Source of the DNA: Acidobacteriota bacterium
GTDB taxonomy: Bacteria > Acidobacteriota > Terriglobia > Terriglobales > Acidobacteriaceae
Length of the DNA: 64,000 nt
Assembly: GCA_021779935.1 (NCBI GenBank)
Contig: JAJXZT010000001.1
Coordinates: 124,001-188,000 of the forward strand
Reading direction: 5' to 3'
Each line of letters begins with the position of its first letter. Positions within the stretch are counted from its first letter, which is position 1. Of the stretch, positions 18,109-26,944 are shown in pieces. Below the pieces are notes generated by a model. It had not been told where the DNA came from and did no database searches. It worked only from the letters and a program-made list of their open reading frames with translations. Both the position numbers and the translations under genes were made by a program.

Positions 18109-19362
18109 GTGCTATTGCCCCTTGATGTGCTGTTGTCCGAAATCAAAGCTATGGGCATACAGGCGCGGTTTCCAGTCTCCACTTGGGTTGTTAGAAAGCT
18201 CACCGGGCGATGGGCACGCCGGGCTCTCGCCGTCCTCGTCCTTGCGCTGCTTTGCTTCGCCGTTGCGTCGCACATCCGTTCTTATCTCATGGTGCGCCGA
18301 ATCCAGGCTGTGTTGCGCGGCCTCTCTGAGCTTCGCATCGATCAGACCAGCGAATCGGAGTTGCAGCGGACTGTGCCCTACTTGGTCCGGAGCACGTTTG
18401 ATCGGACTGCCGGCGGCAGCGTGCGGCGCTGGTATTACGCCGGCATCACCAACGCGTCAGATCGGCTCATGTCTCGGATCATCTCCTCTTATCCATGGGG
18501 CGAACAGGTCGCAAATTGGCTTGGGTACCGTTTCATCGCGTTCGACGCGGGCGTGATCGTCCAGGATGGGAAGGTGCGGAGAATCTCGTACGGCGTGTCG
18601 AAGCATTTTGTACTGCCACTTCAGCCCGGATACATTGTTTCGGCAAATAGTTTTCATGGCATTTGGGCTCCTTACTCGAGTGGCTTTTCTGTGAGTAGCC
18701 AGGACGATTTCAGCCCGCAATTCCGCATTGGAGAGTATAGAGAAGATCCTTGGGTGGGTCACGGGAAGGTCCTGCGCGTCACGTTCTCAAACGATGCACC
18801 ACCAGATCAGGTTCGCCAGGTCTTTCAACTGAAGCTTGGCTGTTTCTGGAAGCTTCTACCGTGTGGGGATGCCCGGGACATCGCTCCTCAGTTGTGGCGC
18901 GCAAAACAGGCGATTGATAATGCCACCACCCAGCAGTTGAACTCTGGAAAGTGCCCAGATTCCATCATTCGAGGACGAATCCGGTACTTGCCCGATGTAT
19001 CGGTCGTATTGCTGGAAGTGACGGGCTCGCGGCGGCTCAAAGTAAATGAAGAAGGAGAAACAGTCCAGGATTTGTTTACGGATTATCGATTGAAGGAGGT
19101 CATTCGCGGCCGCCCGGAAGCGCAATCCTGGGACCATGTGCGATTTCAGCAGTTGATCCCATCGCCCTCAGACCCCACGCGCACGATGGCGAACCCTATA
19201 TGGCCCCCGACTAAGGTAGGAACTCAAGTACTGTTCTTCGGCACGCACCATTTCTATACTTGTCGCTTTATTCCCGCGACTCCTTCCGCATTGGAGATCA
19301 TTCGCAACACCCCGACACCGCCCAAACGTTCGGAAGATGAAGTCGGGTTGGGAATTCAGTGA
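18109..19362 (+). CDS. Hypothetical membrane-anchored protein, 417 aa
   Basis: The frame opens at a GTG at 18109 with AGGG close upstream; an ATG at 18151 is an alternative start. One N-terminal transmembrane helix (ALAVLVLALLCFAVASHI) follows a basic stretch, so the bulk (residues about 60-417) is probably extracytoplasmic. That part is mixed alpha/beta with scattered cysteines (LKLGCFWKLLPCGD). I recognise no domain. Its sense strand is less pyrimidine-rich than that of neighbouring plus-strand genes, for example the flavoprotein, which may point to a different history. Confidence 0.65.
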   Translation: MLLPLDVLLSEIKAMGIQARFPVSTWVVRKLTGRWARRALAVLVLALLCFAVASHIRSYLMVRRIQAVLRGLSELRIDQTSESELQRTVPYLVRSTFDRTAGGSVRRWYYAGITNASDRLMSRIISSYPWGEQVANWLGYRFIAFDAGVIVQDGKVRRISYGVSKHFVLPLQPGYIVSANSFHGIWAPYSSGFSVSSQDDFSPQFRIGEYREDPWVGHGKVLRVTFSNDAPPDQVRQVFQLKLGCFWKLLPCGDARDIAPQLWRAKQAIDNATTQQLNSGKCPDSIIRGRIRYLPDVSVVLLEVTGSRRLKVNEEGETVQDLFTDYRLKEVIRGRPEAQSWDHVRFQQLIPSPSDPTRTMANPIWPPTKVGTQVLFFGTHHFYTCRFIPATPSALEIIRNTPTPPKRSEDEVGLGIQ

Positions 19363-19380
19363 ACCCTCGCAGCGGCTCAC

Positions 19381-19417
19381 CCCACGTTCGCGGCCCTTTG
19401 TTGGCCGATAACGTGGG
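19381..19417 (+). repeat. 37-nt hairpin repeat, copy B
   Basis: Same 8-bp outer stem, internal mismatch and 5-bp inner stem as copy A (13540), with loop CTTTGTT. It starts 18 bases after the stop of the 417-aa gene and lies 62 bases before the next start codon. Confidence 0.8.
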
Positions 19418-19479
19418 TCGCGGCGTGAGAATAGCCCGGCGCTTCAGCACCGCGCGCCTCGCGTTATAATCCCATCCCA

Positions 19480-19926
19480 ATGTTCTCAGAAGACGCCCAA
19501 CCGCTCACAATCAGGAACCGAGCAGCCGCCATCTTCGTCGCTGCCTTTGCGGCTCTTGCCTTCGCCGGTGACGCTACGTCCGTCCTGTATCCCGCTCCCG
19601 TTCAATTCCACTGGATACTCCCCCTCGATTGGTTGTTGCCTCATCCGGCAGTGATTTTGGCGAACATCTTTTTCTATGCCTATTTATGGTGGTTGGTCCT
19701 CTTCTTCTTCCGGAGAACACGAGAGAAGGAACGCATCATCGTCGTTTGCTGGTCGATTGATATGGTCGAGGGACAACTCAACCCCTTCGTACCCCGCGTT
19801 GTCGCCGTCCTTCTCCAGTACCTCACAACCGCCGCCATGACCGTTGCGCTCTTCATTGCCTTACTGATTCTTCTCCGCATTCTTCGCGATCGCGGCGAGC
19901 ATTCCGCAGCTACACCATCCGAATAG
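19480..19926 (+). CDS. Small membrane protein, unknown function
   Basis: 148 residues with three hydrophobic spans: about 14-30, 58-76 (IFFYAYLWWLVLFFF) and 105-135. An Arg/Lys/Glu cluster RRTREKER follows span two, and the C-terminus is polar. It has no motifs I recognise. It stands alone between two repeat-bearing gaps, with 37-nt hairpin copy B upstream and a CCTTCGTG array immediately downstream. Confidence 0.6.
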   Translation: MFSEDAQPLTIRNRAAAIFVAAFAALAFAGDATSVLYPAPVQFHWILPLDWLLPHPAVILANIFFYAYLWWLVLFFFRRTREKERIIVVCWSIDMVEGQLNPFVPRVVAVLLQYLTTAAMTVALFIALLILLRILRDRGEHSAATPSE

Positions 19927-20001
19927 CCTCTGTCTTACCTCTGTGTCCCTCCGTGGCATCTTGTCTTCCCTCCGTGTCCTTCGTGACCTTCGTGGTTAGC
20001 C
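19927..20001 (+). repeat. Degenerate 9-nt array (CCTTCGTGA type), copy 1
   Basis: The clearest part is CCTCCGTGT-CCTTCGTGA-CCTTCGTGG at 19970-19995, preceded by looser units such as CCTCTGTGT and CCTCCGTGG. The inverse orientation of the same array occurs at 42634-42662. Confidence 0.65.
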
Positions 20002-20112
20002 TTGTCTTCCGGAACCTGTTTTCTTGTCAAGCCCCTTCAAGACATAACTCGTAGCAAACAAAGCAAATCGAGTTGGTCTGTTTCCCCGCGCAATCTGCTA
20101 TCCTAAAAGTAG

Positions 20113-20138
20113 AGGGACTTGTCATTCGACAAGTCCCT
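20113..20138. terminator. Perfect 11-bp hairpin with T-rich tail
   Basis: AGGGACTTGTC / GACAAGTCCCT arms with a four-base ATTC loop, then GTTCTTTT on the plus strand. It could terminate plus-strand transcription or end a short RNA starting near the TATCCT at about 20098. On the minus strand it lies 160 bases beyond rfbH. Confidence 0.55.
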
Positions 20139-20182
20139 GTTCTTTTGAAATCAATATGAGAGGCCTCGGACAGCGCTGCTTC

Positions 20183-20288
20183 CAGATATCTGAAAACAAA
20201 CAACTTTAACTCGTTTATTTTCAGATATCTGCGGACGAATTCACCTAAATATTTGATTCGCCAATATTTAAAAACAGGGGGGTGGGGG
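20183..20288 (+). repeat. AT-rich palindromes plus G-run, copy 1
   Basis: An inverted repeat CAGATATCTGAAAA / TTTTCAGATATCTG (14 bp, loop 21), a second TAAATATT / AATATTTA (8 bp, loop 9), then TAAAAACA and a G6-T-G5 run at 20277-20288. The AAATATTT core and the TTTAAAAA-spacer-G-run are shared with the copy at 42246-42316. Confidence 0.7.
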
Positions 20289-20297
20289 TATCGACTA

Positions 20298-21611
20298 CTA
20301 CTTCTTCCCTGCGGCTTCACCCAGCGATGTCATCATGTATTGCAGCATCGCTTCCGTCAGTCCTGGGTACACGCCGATCCAGAAGACATTGTTCATCACG
20401 TAATCGGCGTTGGTCAGTTCCCCTGCAATGCGGAACTCGCAGTCCTTGTAGGCAGGTTGGCGCGTGAGATTTCCGCCAAACAGTAGTCGCGTGCCGATCT
20501 CGCGCAATTCCAGGTGATGGATCACTCGCTCGCGCGTCACGCCCGACTCAGGCTTCACCGCGATTGGGAATCCGAACCAGCTCGGATCACTCCCCGGTGT
20601 GGCTTCCGGCAGGAGATAGCGGTCCTGTAACGGCTCGAGCCCTTTGTGCAGCGTCGCAAAGTTCCGTTTGCGCGCCGCAATAAAGCCATCGAGTTTGTCC
20701 AGTTGCGACAAGCCAACGGCCGCTTGCATATCTGTGATCTTCAGGTTGTAACCGATGTGCGAGTACGTATATTTGTGATCGTATCCGTGAGGAAGCGATC
20801 CCAGTTGCCAATCGAACCGCTTGCCGCAAGTGTTCTCTTTACCCGGAGCGCACCAGCAATCGCGCCCCCAGTCGCGGAACGACTCGATCAGCTTCGCCAT
20901 TTGCGGCTTGTCGGTCAGAACGCATCCGCCTTCGCCCATCGTAATGTGATGCGCCGGATAGAAGCTCACCGTCGCCAGGTCACCGAACGTGCCCGCGTTC
21001 TGGCCCTTGAAGGTTGCGCCCAGCGCGTCGCAGCAATCTTCGATCAGCCAGAGACCATGCTTGCGGGCAAACGCCGCAACGGTCTTCACGTCGAATGGAT
21101 TGCCCAGCGTATGCGCAAAGATGATGGCGCGCGAGCGTGGGCTGAGCGCCGCTTCCAGCTTGCTGACATCGGCGTTATACGTACCGAGTTCCACGTCGAT
21201 GAACACCGGCACCGCGCGATTCTGGAAGATCGGATTCACCGTCGTCGGAAATCCCGCCGCAACCGTGATCACTTCATCGCCCGGCTTCAGTTGCCGTTCG
21301 CCCAGCGTTGGCGACGTCAGTACTGACATCGCAATCAGGTTCGCCGACGAGCCCGAGTTCACCAGCCGCGCACACCGAACCCCAACGCGATTTGCAAACT
21401 TCCGCTCAAACTCCTCCGCAAACCGTCCCGTTGTCAGCCAGAAATCCAGCGACGAATCGACGAGCGTCGCCACGTCCTTCCCGTCGAAAACTCGGCCTGA
21501 CACCGGCACTGGCGTCTCACCCGGCACAAACGGCTTCTTCGAAAAAGCCTCCCGCGAGTATTCGCCTACCAACTCCAGTATCTGTTTCCGTATCTCTTCC
21601 GCGCGGCTCAT
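20298..21611 (-). CDS. rfbH: CDP-6-deoxy-4-keto-glucose 3-dehydrase (E1, RfbH type)
   Basis: 437 residues of the DegT/aspartate aminotransferase fold. The PLP Lys of ordinary aminotransferases is replaced by His221 ([14 protein letters not shown]), the hallmark of E1. The [2Fe-2S] ligand spacing C-X57-C-X1-C-X7-C known for E1 is met exactly by C194, C252, C254 and C262. E1 with PMP dehydrates CDP-4-keto-6-deoxyglucose; a reductase (E3) then completes C3 deoxygenation to the 3,6-dideoxy-4-keto sugar. Its start overlaps the stop of rfbG by four bases, so the two are translationally coupled. No E3 reductase gene is seen in the window. Confidence 0.95.
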   Translation of the reverse strand: MSRAEEIRKQILELVGEYSREAFSKKPFVPGETPVPVSGRVFDGKDVATLVDSSLDFWLTTGRFAEEFERKFANRVGVRCARLVNSGSSANLIAMSVLTSPTLGERQLKPGDEVITVAAGFPTTVNPIFQNRAVPVFIDVELGTYNADVSKLEAALSPRSRAIIFAHTLGNPFDVKTVAAFARKHGLWLIEDCCDALGATFKGQNAGTFGDLATVSFYPAHHITMGEGGCVLTDKPQMAKLIESFRDWGRDCWCAPGKENTCGKRFDWQLGSLPHGYDHKYTYSHIGYNLKITDMQAAVGLSQLDKLDGFIAARKRNFATLHKGLEPLQDRYLLPEATPGSDPSWFGFPIAVKPESGVTRERVIHHLELREIGTRLLFGGNLTRQPAYKDCEFRIAGELTNADYVMNNVFWIGVYPGLTEAMLQYMMTSLGEAAGKK

Positions 21612-22702
21612 TTCTGCTCACTCTCGCCGGATGGCCCTTCGCCCACCAGCGCCCTATACTGTTCGATCTGCCGGCACGTGAGCGCCCGCATCTCTTCCTT
21701 ATCCTGAAATGCCCTGTACCACTGCGAAGTCAATTGCAGCGCAGCCTCCAGCCGCAACTCTGGCCGCCATCCGAGTCCCTCGGACGCCTTCGTCCAGTCC
21801 AGCTTCAGCGTTCTTGCCTCGTGCGGATGCTCTGCTCCATCCACTTCCCATCGCGCCTCCGGTCCCCACGCTTTCGCCAGCTTCTCCACAATCCATTCCA
21901 CTGTCTTCGTGTCTGAATATTCCGGTCCAAAGTTCCACGCCTCTGCAAACCGAGCTCCCTCTCGATGGAGTCGCTCCGCCAGCAGCAGATATCCTCGCAG
22001 TGGCTCCATCACGTGCTGCCACGGTCGCACGGCCTTCGGATTACGAATCTTCAACACCTGCCCTGCCGTAAAGGCGCGCATAATGTCCGGAACCAGGCGG
22101 TCCTGCCCCCAGTCTCCTCCGCCAATCACGTTCCCGGCGCGTGCGGACGCCAGCGCCACTCCGTGCTGCTGGTACCGCTGTGCCGAAAAGAACGCGCTGC
22201 GATACGACGCCACAACCAGCTCTGCGCACGCCTTACTGCTGCTGTAAGGATCGTAGCCGCCAAGCCGGTCGTTTTCCCGGTACGCCCAGGTCCACTCCTT
22301 GTTTTCGTAGCATTTATCTGATGTGATCACCACCACGGCGCGCACCGACTCGCACCCGCGAACCGCTTCCAGCACATTCGCCGTGCCGGTCACATTCGTC
22401 TCAAAGGTTCCCGCCGGATCTTCATATGACTGCCGTACCAGTGGTTGGGCCGCCAGGTGAAAAACAATCTCGGGGCGAAAAGCTTTCACTTCTTGCTGCA
22501 ATCGCGCCAGGTCGCGGATGTCACCGATGGCCGACTTCATCCCGCGTCCCACCGACGCCGCCTCAAACAGGTTTGGGTTCGTAGGCGGATCGAGGGCGTA
22601 GCCGCACACCTCCGCGCCCACCTGCTGCAACCAAAGCGCAAGCCAGCTTCCTTTGAAGCCCGTGTGTCCCGTGACTAGGACTCTTTTTCCCTTCCAGAAC
22701 AT
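21608..22702 (-). CDS. rfbG: CDP-glucose 4,6-dehydratase
   Basis: 364 residues, extended SDR family. NAD-binding GHTGFKGS (12-19), VLVTGHTG strand, the [11 protein letters not shown] block specific to CDP-glucose dehydratases, TSDKCYEN, and the catalytic YSSSK. The C-terminal half has [12 protein letters not shown] and NFGP, also characteristic. It converts CDP-glucose to CDP-4-keto-6-deoxyglucose, the substrate of RfbH. It starts 13 bases after the ThDP enzyme stop and overlaps rfbH by four bases. The upstream cytidylyltransferase (rfbF) is not in the window. Confidence 0.95.
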   Translation of the reverse strand: MFWKGKRVLVTGHTGFKGSWLALWLQQVGAEVCGYALDPPTNPNLFEAASVGRGMKSAIGDIRDLARLQQEVKAFRPEIVFHLAAQPLVRQSYEDPAGTFETNVTGTANVLEAVRGCESVRAVVVITSDKCYENKEWTWAYRENDRLGGYDPYSSSKACAELVVASYRSAFFSAQRYQQHGVALASARAGNVIGGGDWGQDRLVPDIMRAFTAGQVLKIRNPKAVRPWQHVMEPLRGYLLLAERLHREGARFAEAWNFGPEYSDTKTVEWIVEKLAKAWGPEARWEVDGAEHPHEARTLKLDWTKASEGLGWRPELRLEAALQLTSQWYRAFQDKEEMRALTCRQIEQYRALVGEGPSGESEQK

Positions 22703-22715
22703 TCCGTCTCTCCAC

Positions 22716-24482
22716 TCACCGATTCAGGTACCGCATCACCTTCGTCGCCAGTTCTTTCGGCAGGTCAGGAGACATCAGGTGCAACGGGGTGGAAACCATG
22801 CTGCCGTTCTCGGTAATCCTACTCGTGATCTTCGGAAAGTAAGTCTGTTTCGGATCGATTTTCACCAGGAATCCCGCGGCTCCCGTCGCGTTGAAGCGCC
22901 GCAGAAACTCTGCGTCCCGCTCGAAACCCGGGCCAACCGCCATTACCGGAATCCCATACGCGGCAAACAGGTGATCCCACTGCGGAATACCCAGCCCCGT
23001 CTCCGTATCGCAGCCCACATAGCGTCCGCCGAAGTAGTTACTCTGCGTCATGCGTATCGAAGCGTACCCATTGTCGTTGAAGAGGAATATCTTCAGGTTG
23101 AGCTTATTCGCGGAAACCGTTCCCAGTTCCTGCAGGTTCTGCATGAACCCGCCATCCCCCTCCACCAGCACCGTGCGCTTCCCCGGTGACGCAATCGCCG
23201 CACCAATGGCTCCACTCAACCCATAGCCCATGGAAGCCATTCCTTTGTCGTTGACCATCACCTGTCCGCGCTTCTGCTCGAAGGTCTGCATCAGGACGGT
23301 TTCGGCTCCGCCGCTGCTGCACGGAATCACCACATCTTCTCCGGTGCACAACTTCGATAGCTCCTGCATGAAGGCATACGGAGACAGATATCCTTCACCC
23401 GTGTGGTTCACAGGCTCCACCAGCGGAATCGCCTCTCGGACCATTTGGCAAAACTCGACCCACTCCCGGTAGTTCCCTGCGTCGTTCGCTGCAATGTGCT
23501 TCAGCACTACGTTCGCATCGCCGCAGATCGGCAAATCTACCCGTGGATGTCCTTTGTGCAGTTCCGACGGGTCGCACTCAACTTGAATCACTTCGCCTAC
23601 CGGCATAAATTCCTGCCAGTTGAATCCCGTCTGCTGCAAGCCCAGCCTCGTCCCCAGTGCCACCAGCAGGTCAGCCTGCTGCAGCAGAATGTTTGAAGAC
23701 CGCTGTCCCCACGTATTTGGCCGTCCGAAATACAATGGATTCTCCGACGGCACGCGATCGATACCATTCCACGTTGTCATCAGTGGGATCCCGAGTTCCG
23801 TCAACCGGTCGAGCACCGCTGCCGACGTCTCCCGGGTTACTCCTCCACCCAGCAGCAACACTGGCCGTTTCGACTCGCGCAGCTTTCGCACCACCTGGTT
23901 CAGCGTATCTTTCTCTATCGGTGTAAAAGGCGAGCGCGTTGGACGTATCTTCGTATTGACCTTCACTTCGTCCACTTCGCGTCCCTGAATATCCAGTGGA
24001 ATTTCAATAAACACCGGCCCTTTGCGCCCGTGCGCCGTCGTTGCCACCATCTCGGCAAACGTCGCCCGATCCACTGTCTCTCTCAGCAGCGTCGCCAGCA
24101 CCGTTACCGGACGCACGATTGAGACCCCATCTACTTCCTGAATGCCGCGCTGCCGCACTTCTCCATTCGCCAGATCTGCCAGTTTTGCTTGTCCCCCGAG
24201 CACCAGCAGTTCGCGGCTCTCCATGTACGCCCCGGCCATCGCGGTCACGATGTTCGTCAATCCCGGCCCCGCCGTCACCAGCGCGAATGCCTTGCCCGTC
24301 CGCGAAATCTCCGTGAAGTACTCTGACGCAATTCCCGCGCACGTTTCATGTACCACCGGAATGCACTTGAAGCGCCGGCTGCAACTCTCCAGCAGATGCA
24401 TGATGTTGCCGCCTGCCAGGAAAAAGCAGTGCGTGTATCCAAGCTCTACAAGCCATTCCGCCATCTGATCGCTATACTTCAT
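22716..24482 (-). CDS. ThDP-dependent enzyme, acetolactate synthase-like (YerE-like candidate)
   Basis: 588 residues with the three-domain ThDP-enzyme layout: N-terminal PYR domain with catalytic Glu46 (VVHETCAG), central domain (about 190-330) and C-terminal PP domain with the ThDP/Mg motif GDGG near residue 441 through NDNGYAS. Alone this would be called acetolactate synthase large subunit. Its place between a HAD phosphatase and rfbG/rfbH points instead to sugar branching. In Yersinia yersiniose synthesis YerE, a ThDP enzyme, adds a two-carbon unit from pyruvate to the CDP-3,6-dideoxy-4-keto sugar. That role here is inference; a decarboxylase of another keto acid is the alternative. Confidence 0.85.
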   Translation of the reverse strand: MKYSDQMAEWLVELGYTHCFFLAGGNIMHLLESCSRRFKCIPVVHETCAGIASEYFTEISRTGKAFALVTAGPGLTNIVTAMAGAYMESRELLVLGGQAKLADLANGEVRQRGIQEVDGVSIVRPVTVLATLLRETVDRATFAEMVATTAHGRKGPVFIEIPLDIQGREVDEVKVNTKIRPTRSPFTPIEKDTLNQVVRKLRESKRPVLLLGGGVTRETSAAVLDRLTELGIPLMTTWNGIDRVPSENPLYFGRPNTWGQRSSNILLQQADLLVALGTRLGLQQTGFNWQEFMPVGEVIQVECDPSELHKGHPRVDLPICGDANVVLKHIAANDAGNYREWVEFCQMVREAIPLVEPVNHTGEGYLSPYAFMQELSKLCTGEDVVIPCSSGGAETVLMQTFEQKRGQVMVNDKGMASMGYGLSGAIGAAIASPGKRTVLVEGDGGFMQNLQELGTVSANKLNLKIFLFNDNGYASIRMTQSNYFGGRYVGCDTETGLGIPQWDHLFAAYGIPVMAVGPGFERDAEFLRRFNATGAAGFLVKIDPKQTYFPKITSRITENGSMVSTPLHLMSPDLPKELATKVMRYLNR

Positions 24483-24579
24483 CGATTCGAACCCTGTCTC
24501 GCGAAGTTACACCGAACCCGCGAATGTTGTTGTTGACTCAATGATTCCTGGAGATTATCGAAAGCGCCTCGCCTGTTGC

Positions 24580-25263
24580 TCACCGGCTCGGACCTTCCGG
24601 GATTGGCCCCAGCATTTCGAGAAGCTGTTCAAATTCGCCTATCTTTTCGATCTCTGACTCGTGCAGCTCTCCATAGCCGTAGGCAGCATGAATAAACGGA
24701 AGACGCGCGGCCCGCGCAGCCATCCAGTCTTCCGCCGTATCGCCAATCATCCGTGCCCGCACCGGATCCACGTCGTGACGATCCAGCAATTCCCGCAGCA
24801 TCTCGCTTTTTGCGCCGTAAACAGGCGTTCGCGAGTCGCGGCTCACGACTTCCGTGAATAATTCCGTCAAGCCGAATTTTCCCAGCACGTTCCCAGTAGC
24901 CACCTTTGGTTTGTTCGTTACGATAAACAACCGCAGATCGCGCTTGACCAGTTCGCGCAGTGTCTCTTCCACGCCCGGATAGAGAACGCTTTGCAGGCAG
25001 CCAACATGATCGTAGCTTTGCCGGTAACAGCGCTCCATCACATCTACTTCGGAGTCCAGAAGTTCGCTGTCGAGGTTTCTCAGGATCGTCCGTATGCTGG
25101 GGCCGATGAATGCGCGCACGTCATCCACCGGCAGCAATTTGCCGACTGCGGCAAAGGCCTCATGGAGCGAAAAACTGATACCCGGCACCGAGTCCACGAT
25201 CGTTCCGTCCAGGTCCAGAAAAACCCAGTACGCCCTGTCCGTCAGTGCGGCTTTTCGCTCCAT
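24580..25263 (-). CDS. HAD-superfamily phosphatase (Gph/PGP-like)
   Basis: 227 residues from the ATG at 25263 with AAGGGA eight bases upstream. All HAD motifs are present: FLDLDGTIVDS (nucleophile Asp and acid Asp), TNKPK (motif II), the Lys of GAKSEM and IGDTAEDW (motif IV). The four-helix cap follows motif I, as in phosphoglycolate phosphatase and beta-phosphoglucomutase. In this operon it may dephosphorylate a sugar or aldol product. It begins 34 bases after the aldolase-like gene, consistent with co-transcription. Confidence 0.9.
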   Translation of the reverse strand: MERKAALTDRAYWVFLDLDGTIVDSVPGISFSLHEAFAAVGKLLPVDDVRAFIGPSIRTILRNLDSELLDSEVDVMERCYRQSYDHVGCLQSVLYPGVEETLRELVKRDLRLFIVTNKPKVATGNVLGKFGLTELFTEVVSRDSRTPVYGAKSEMLRELLDRHDVDPVRARMIGDTAEDWMAARAARLPFIHAAYGYGELHESEIEKIGEFEQLLEMLGPIPEGPSR

Positions 25264-25297
25264 TCCTCCGCTTCCCTTGTCGTTTGGAGCCCTGTTG

Positions 25298-26101
25298 CTA
25301 CTTCCCGCCATTCAGAATTTTCCAGCGTTTCTCCAGCATGTCGATGCGCTTCGCGTCTTCGCGCTCGATATGCCCGTAATAGTCGCGCTTGTTGAGCAGC
25401 CACAGCAACTCGAAGTGCACCGCATTCAGCAGACCCTGCTCCATGTTGGGAGCGTTCAGTGAGTTTGCGTCGAAGATCACCTTACGTGTCTCGAATCGGG
25501 TTAGATGGATGCTCTTGATTTTGCGCAGGGCCGGCAGCGCGTCCATTGATACTCCACCACCAACCACCAGGTCCAGCTTCCTTGCCTTCGCCGCCGCTGC
25601 CGTCTTCAGTACATATTCCGTAACCACGTCCTCGTTGATCGCGTCCCGCGAGAGTCCATTCGACAACGAGAAGTCCACTCGCCCGAATACGATGCCGGAC
25701 AACTGCGGCGACCGTGCCGTCAGGTCCGCCAGTGCGTCGAGCGCCTGAAACGCCTGGATCGTTTCCAGGTTGAAGAGAAACTGCGTCTCCGCCTGTTCTT
25801 CCTTTAGATAAACCTTGTCAATCGCTTCAGCAAACTTCGAAAGGGCGTACGCGCTCTCGACCATCGGCGCGATGATGTAGTCCACTCCGATCTGTTTGCT
25901 CTCAATCAGGTCGCGCATCGCTTCACAGCCGCCGATCTTCAGCCCAAGCTTCAGATCCGCCTTCCGCCCGATCTCCACCAACCGGAGCAACTCTTCAACC
26001 CGTGTGCCTTCCGCCTCAAACTCCGCCTTCACGGCTGTATAACCGAACTCACTCTTGCCCTTTTTCAAAATATCGAGCATCTGACGTTCGTGTGTATTCA
26101 T
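25298..26101 (-). CDS. HpcH/HpaI-like aldolase/citrate lyase family protein
   Basis: 267 residues from the ATG at 26101 with AAGG eight bases upstream; the frame runs to 26227 without a ribosome site. The TIM-barrel pattern of this family is visible: [16 protein letters not shown], then [15 protein letters not shown] (with the metal-ligand Glu) and [10 protein letters not shown], then [11 protein letters not shown] with Asp. It is usually a pyruvate- or acyl-CoA-dependent lyase or aldolase; the gene is first in the CDP-sugar operon. Product and direction of reaction are unknown. It is similar in size to citrate-lyase-like proteins found beside HAD and ThDP genes in polysaccharide loci. Confidence 0.8.
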   Translation of the reverse strand: MNTHERQMLDILKKGKSEFGYTAVKAEFEAEGTRVEELLRLVEIGRKADLKLGLKIGGCEAMRDLIESKQIGVDYIIAPMVESAYALSKFAEAIDKVYLKEEQAETQFLFNLETIQAFQALDALADLTARSPQLSGIVFGRVDFSLSNGLSRDAINEDVVTEYVLKTAAAAKARKLDLVVGGGVSMDALPALRKIKSIHLTRFETRKVIFDANSLNAPNMEQGLLNAVHFELLWLLNKRDYYGHIEREDAKRIDMLEKRWKILNGGK

Positions 26102-26458
26102 ACCAATCCTTGCAATCAGTACTGCGATTGAACTCTGTCCGGCGCTCTTTTTCGATCCGCCTGCGCACTCCGGCGATCTTACACGCCTTGCATCGCCGAT
26201 CCCATTATCGATAGTGCATTTGTACATAATGGACTTTCGGACGGACGTAAATATACGACACGCAAATTATCCGCCGCAAAACACGTTCTCTTTCTTTCGC
26301 GATCTGTCTCCGCAAAGGCGACGCTCGAGTTTGCACCAACCGCGTTTGGGATCATCCCTCTCCGCAGGCCTTGCGCGTCCCAATCGAAACACCCTCAACC
26401 TGTTTCCGCCAATCACTCTGTATCCGCCCGATTGCCTCCAGGCCAAAATTAGGTGACA
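26102..26458. other. Divergent intergenic region (357 bases)
   Basis: It separates the minus-strand CDP-sugar operon from the plus-strand small membrane proteins, so both promoters should be here. It contains the AT-rich stretch GTAAATATACG (26248-26258) and ATTATCGATAGTGC (26204-26217), but I could not pair convincing -35 and -10 boxes. Confidence 0.45.
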
Positions 26459-26944
26459 ATGACCTCCGTGAGGTCTTCGCTCCTATCAACCGTATCTGCC
26501 GGACTCCTTGCTTTCGTGCTGGGCGGAAGCCTCAGTTATTTTGGGGCCGAGAGGCTTACTCTTCTTTATATGGGGCCCTCGTTCAGCGAACTTGGGCATA
26601 AGGAAGGTCACAAGCTCAGTCGAGTCACTCAATCGCTTTATGGGTTGGAACTCTCGCGCCTCCTCACCCAGAGCACTCCGGTGTCTTTGCAGCGTAGCGT
26701 GGGATGCCTCCGTCACATTCGTGCCGGATCTCCTCCCGAAGTTGCCCACGCCATCGACCTCCAGCTTGCCACCGATTATTCCGCGCTCGCCCTGCTGGAA
26801 CAGCAAGCCAATGATCCCTCGGCAGCCGCGAGTCACCGCCAGATCGCCGCAAGTCTTCTTCAATCCATTGGCTGGAAGGATACCTCCGAAGGAGCGCTCG
26901 ACAATCTGGCTGTCCATTACATGCATAAGGGAACCAAGCCATGA
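26459..26944 (+). CDS. Small membrane-anchored helical protein (first of an overlapping pair)
   Basis: 161 residues from the ATG at 26459, with AGGTG immediately upstream. One N-terminal transmembrane helix (AGLLAFVLGGSLSYFGAE) is followed by about 120 residues of Ala/Leu-rich helix (VTQSLYGLELSRLL, ALALLEQQANDPSAAASH), perhaps a TPR-like repeat. The stop overlaps the start of the next gene in ATGA, so the two are probably translated together. I do not recognise the family. Confidence 0.65.
   Translation: MTSVRSSLLSTVSAGLLAFVLGGSLSYFGAERLTLLYMGPSFSELGHKEGHKLSRVTQSLYGLELSRLLTQSTPVSLQRSVGCLRHIRAGSPPEVAHAIDLQLATDYSALALLEQQANDPSAAASHRQIAASLLQSIGWKDTSEGALDNLAVHYMHKGTKP

Larger units (their letters stand above)
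19927..20297. other. Gene-free, repeat-dense interval (371 bases)
   Basis: It holds the CCTTCGTG array, a perfect 11-bp hairpin, a long AT-rich palindrome and a G-run that ends nine bases before the last base of the rfbH stop codon. I see no coding frame of substance. Confidence 0.6.
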
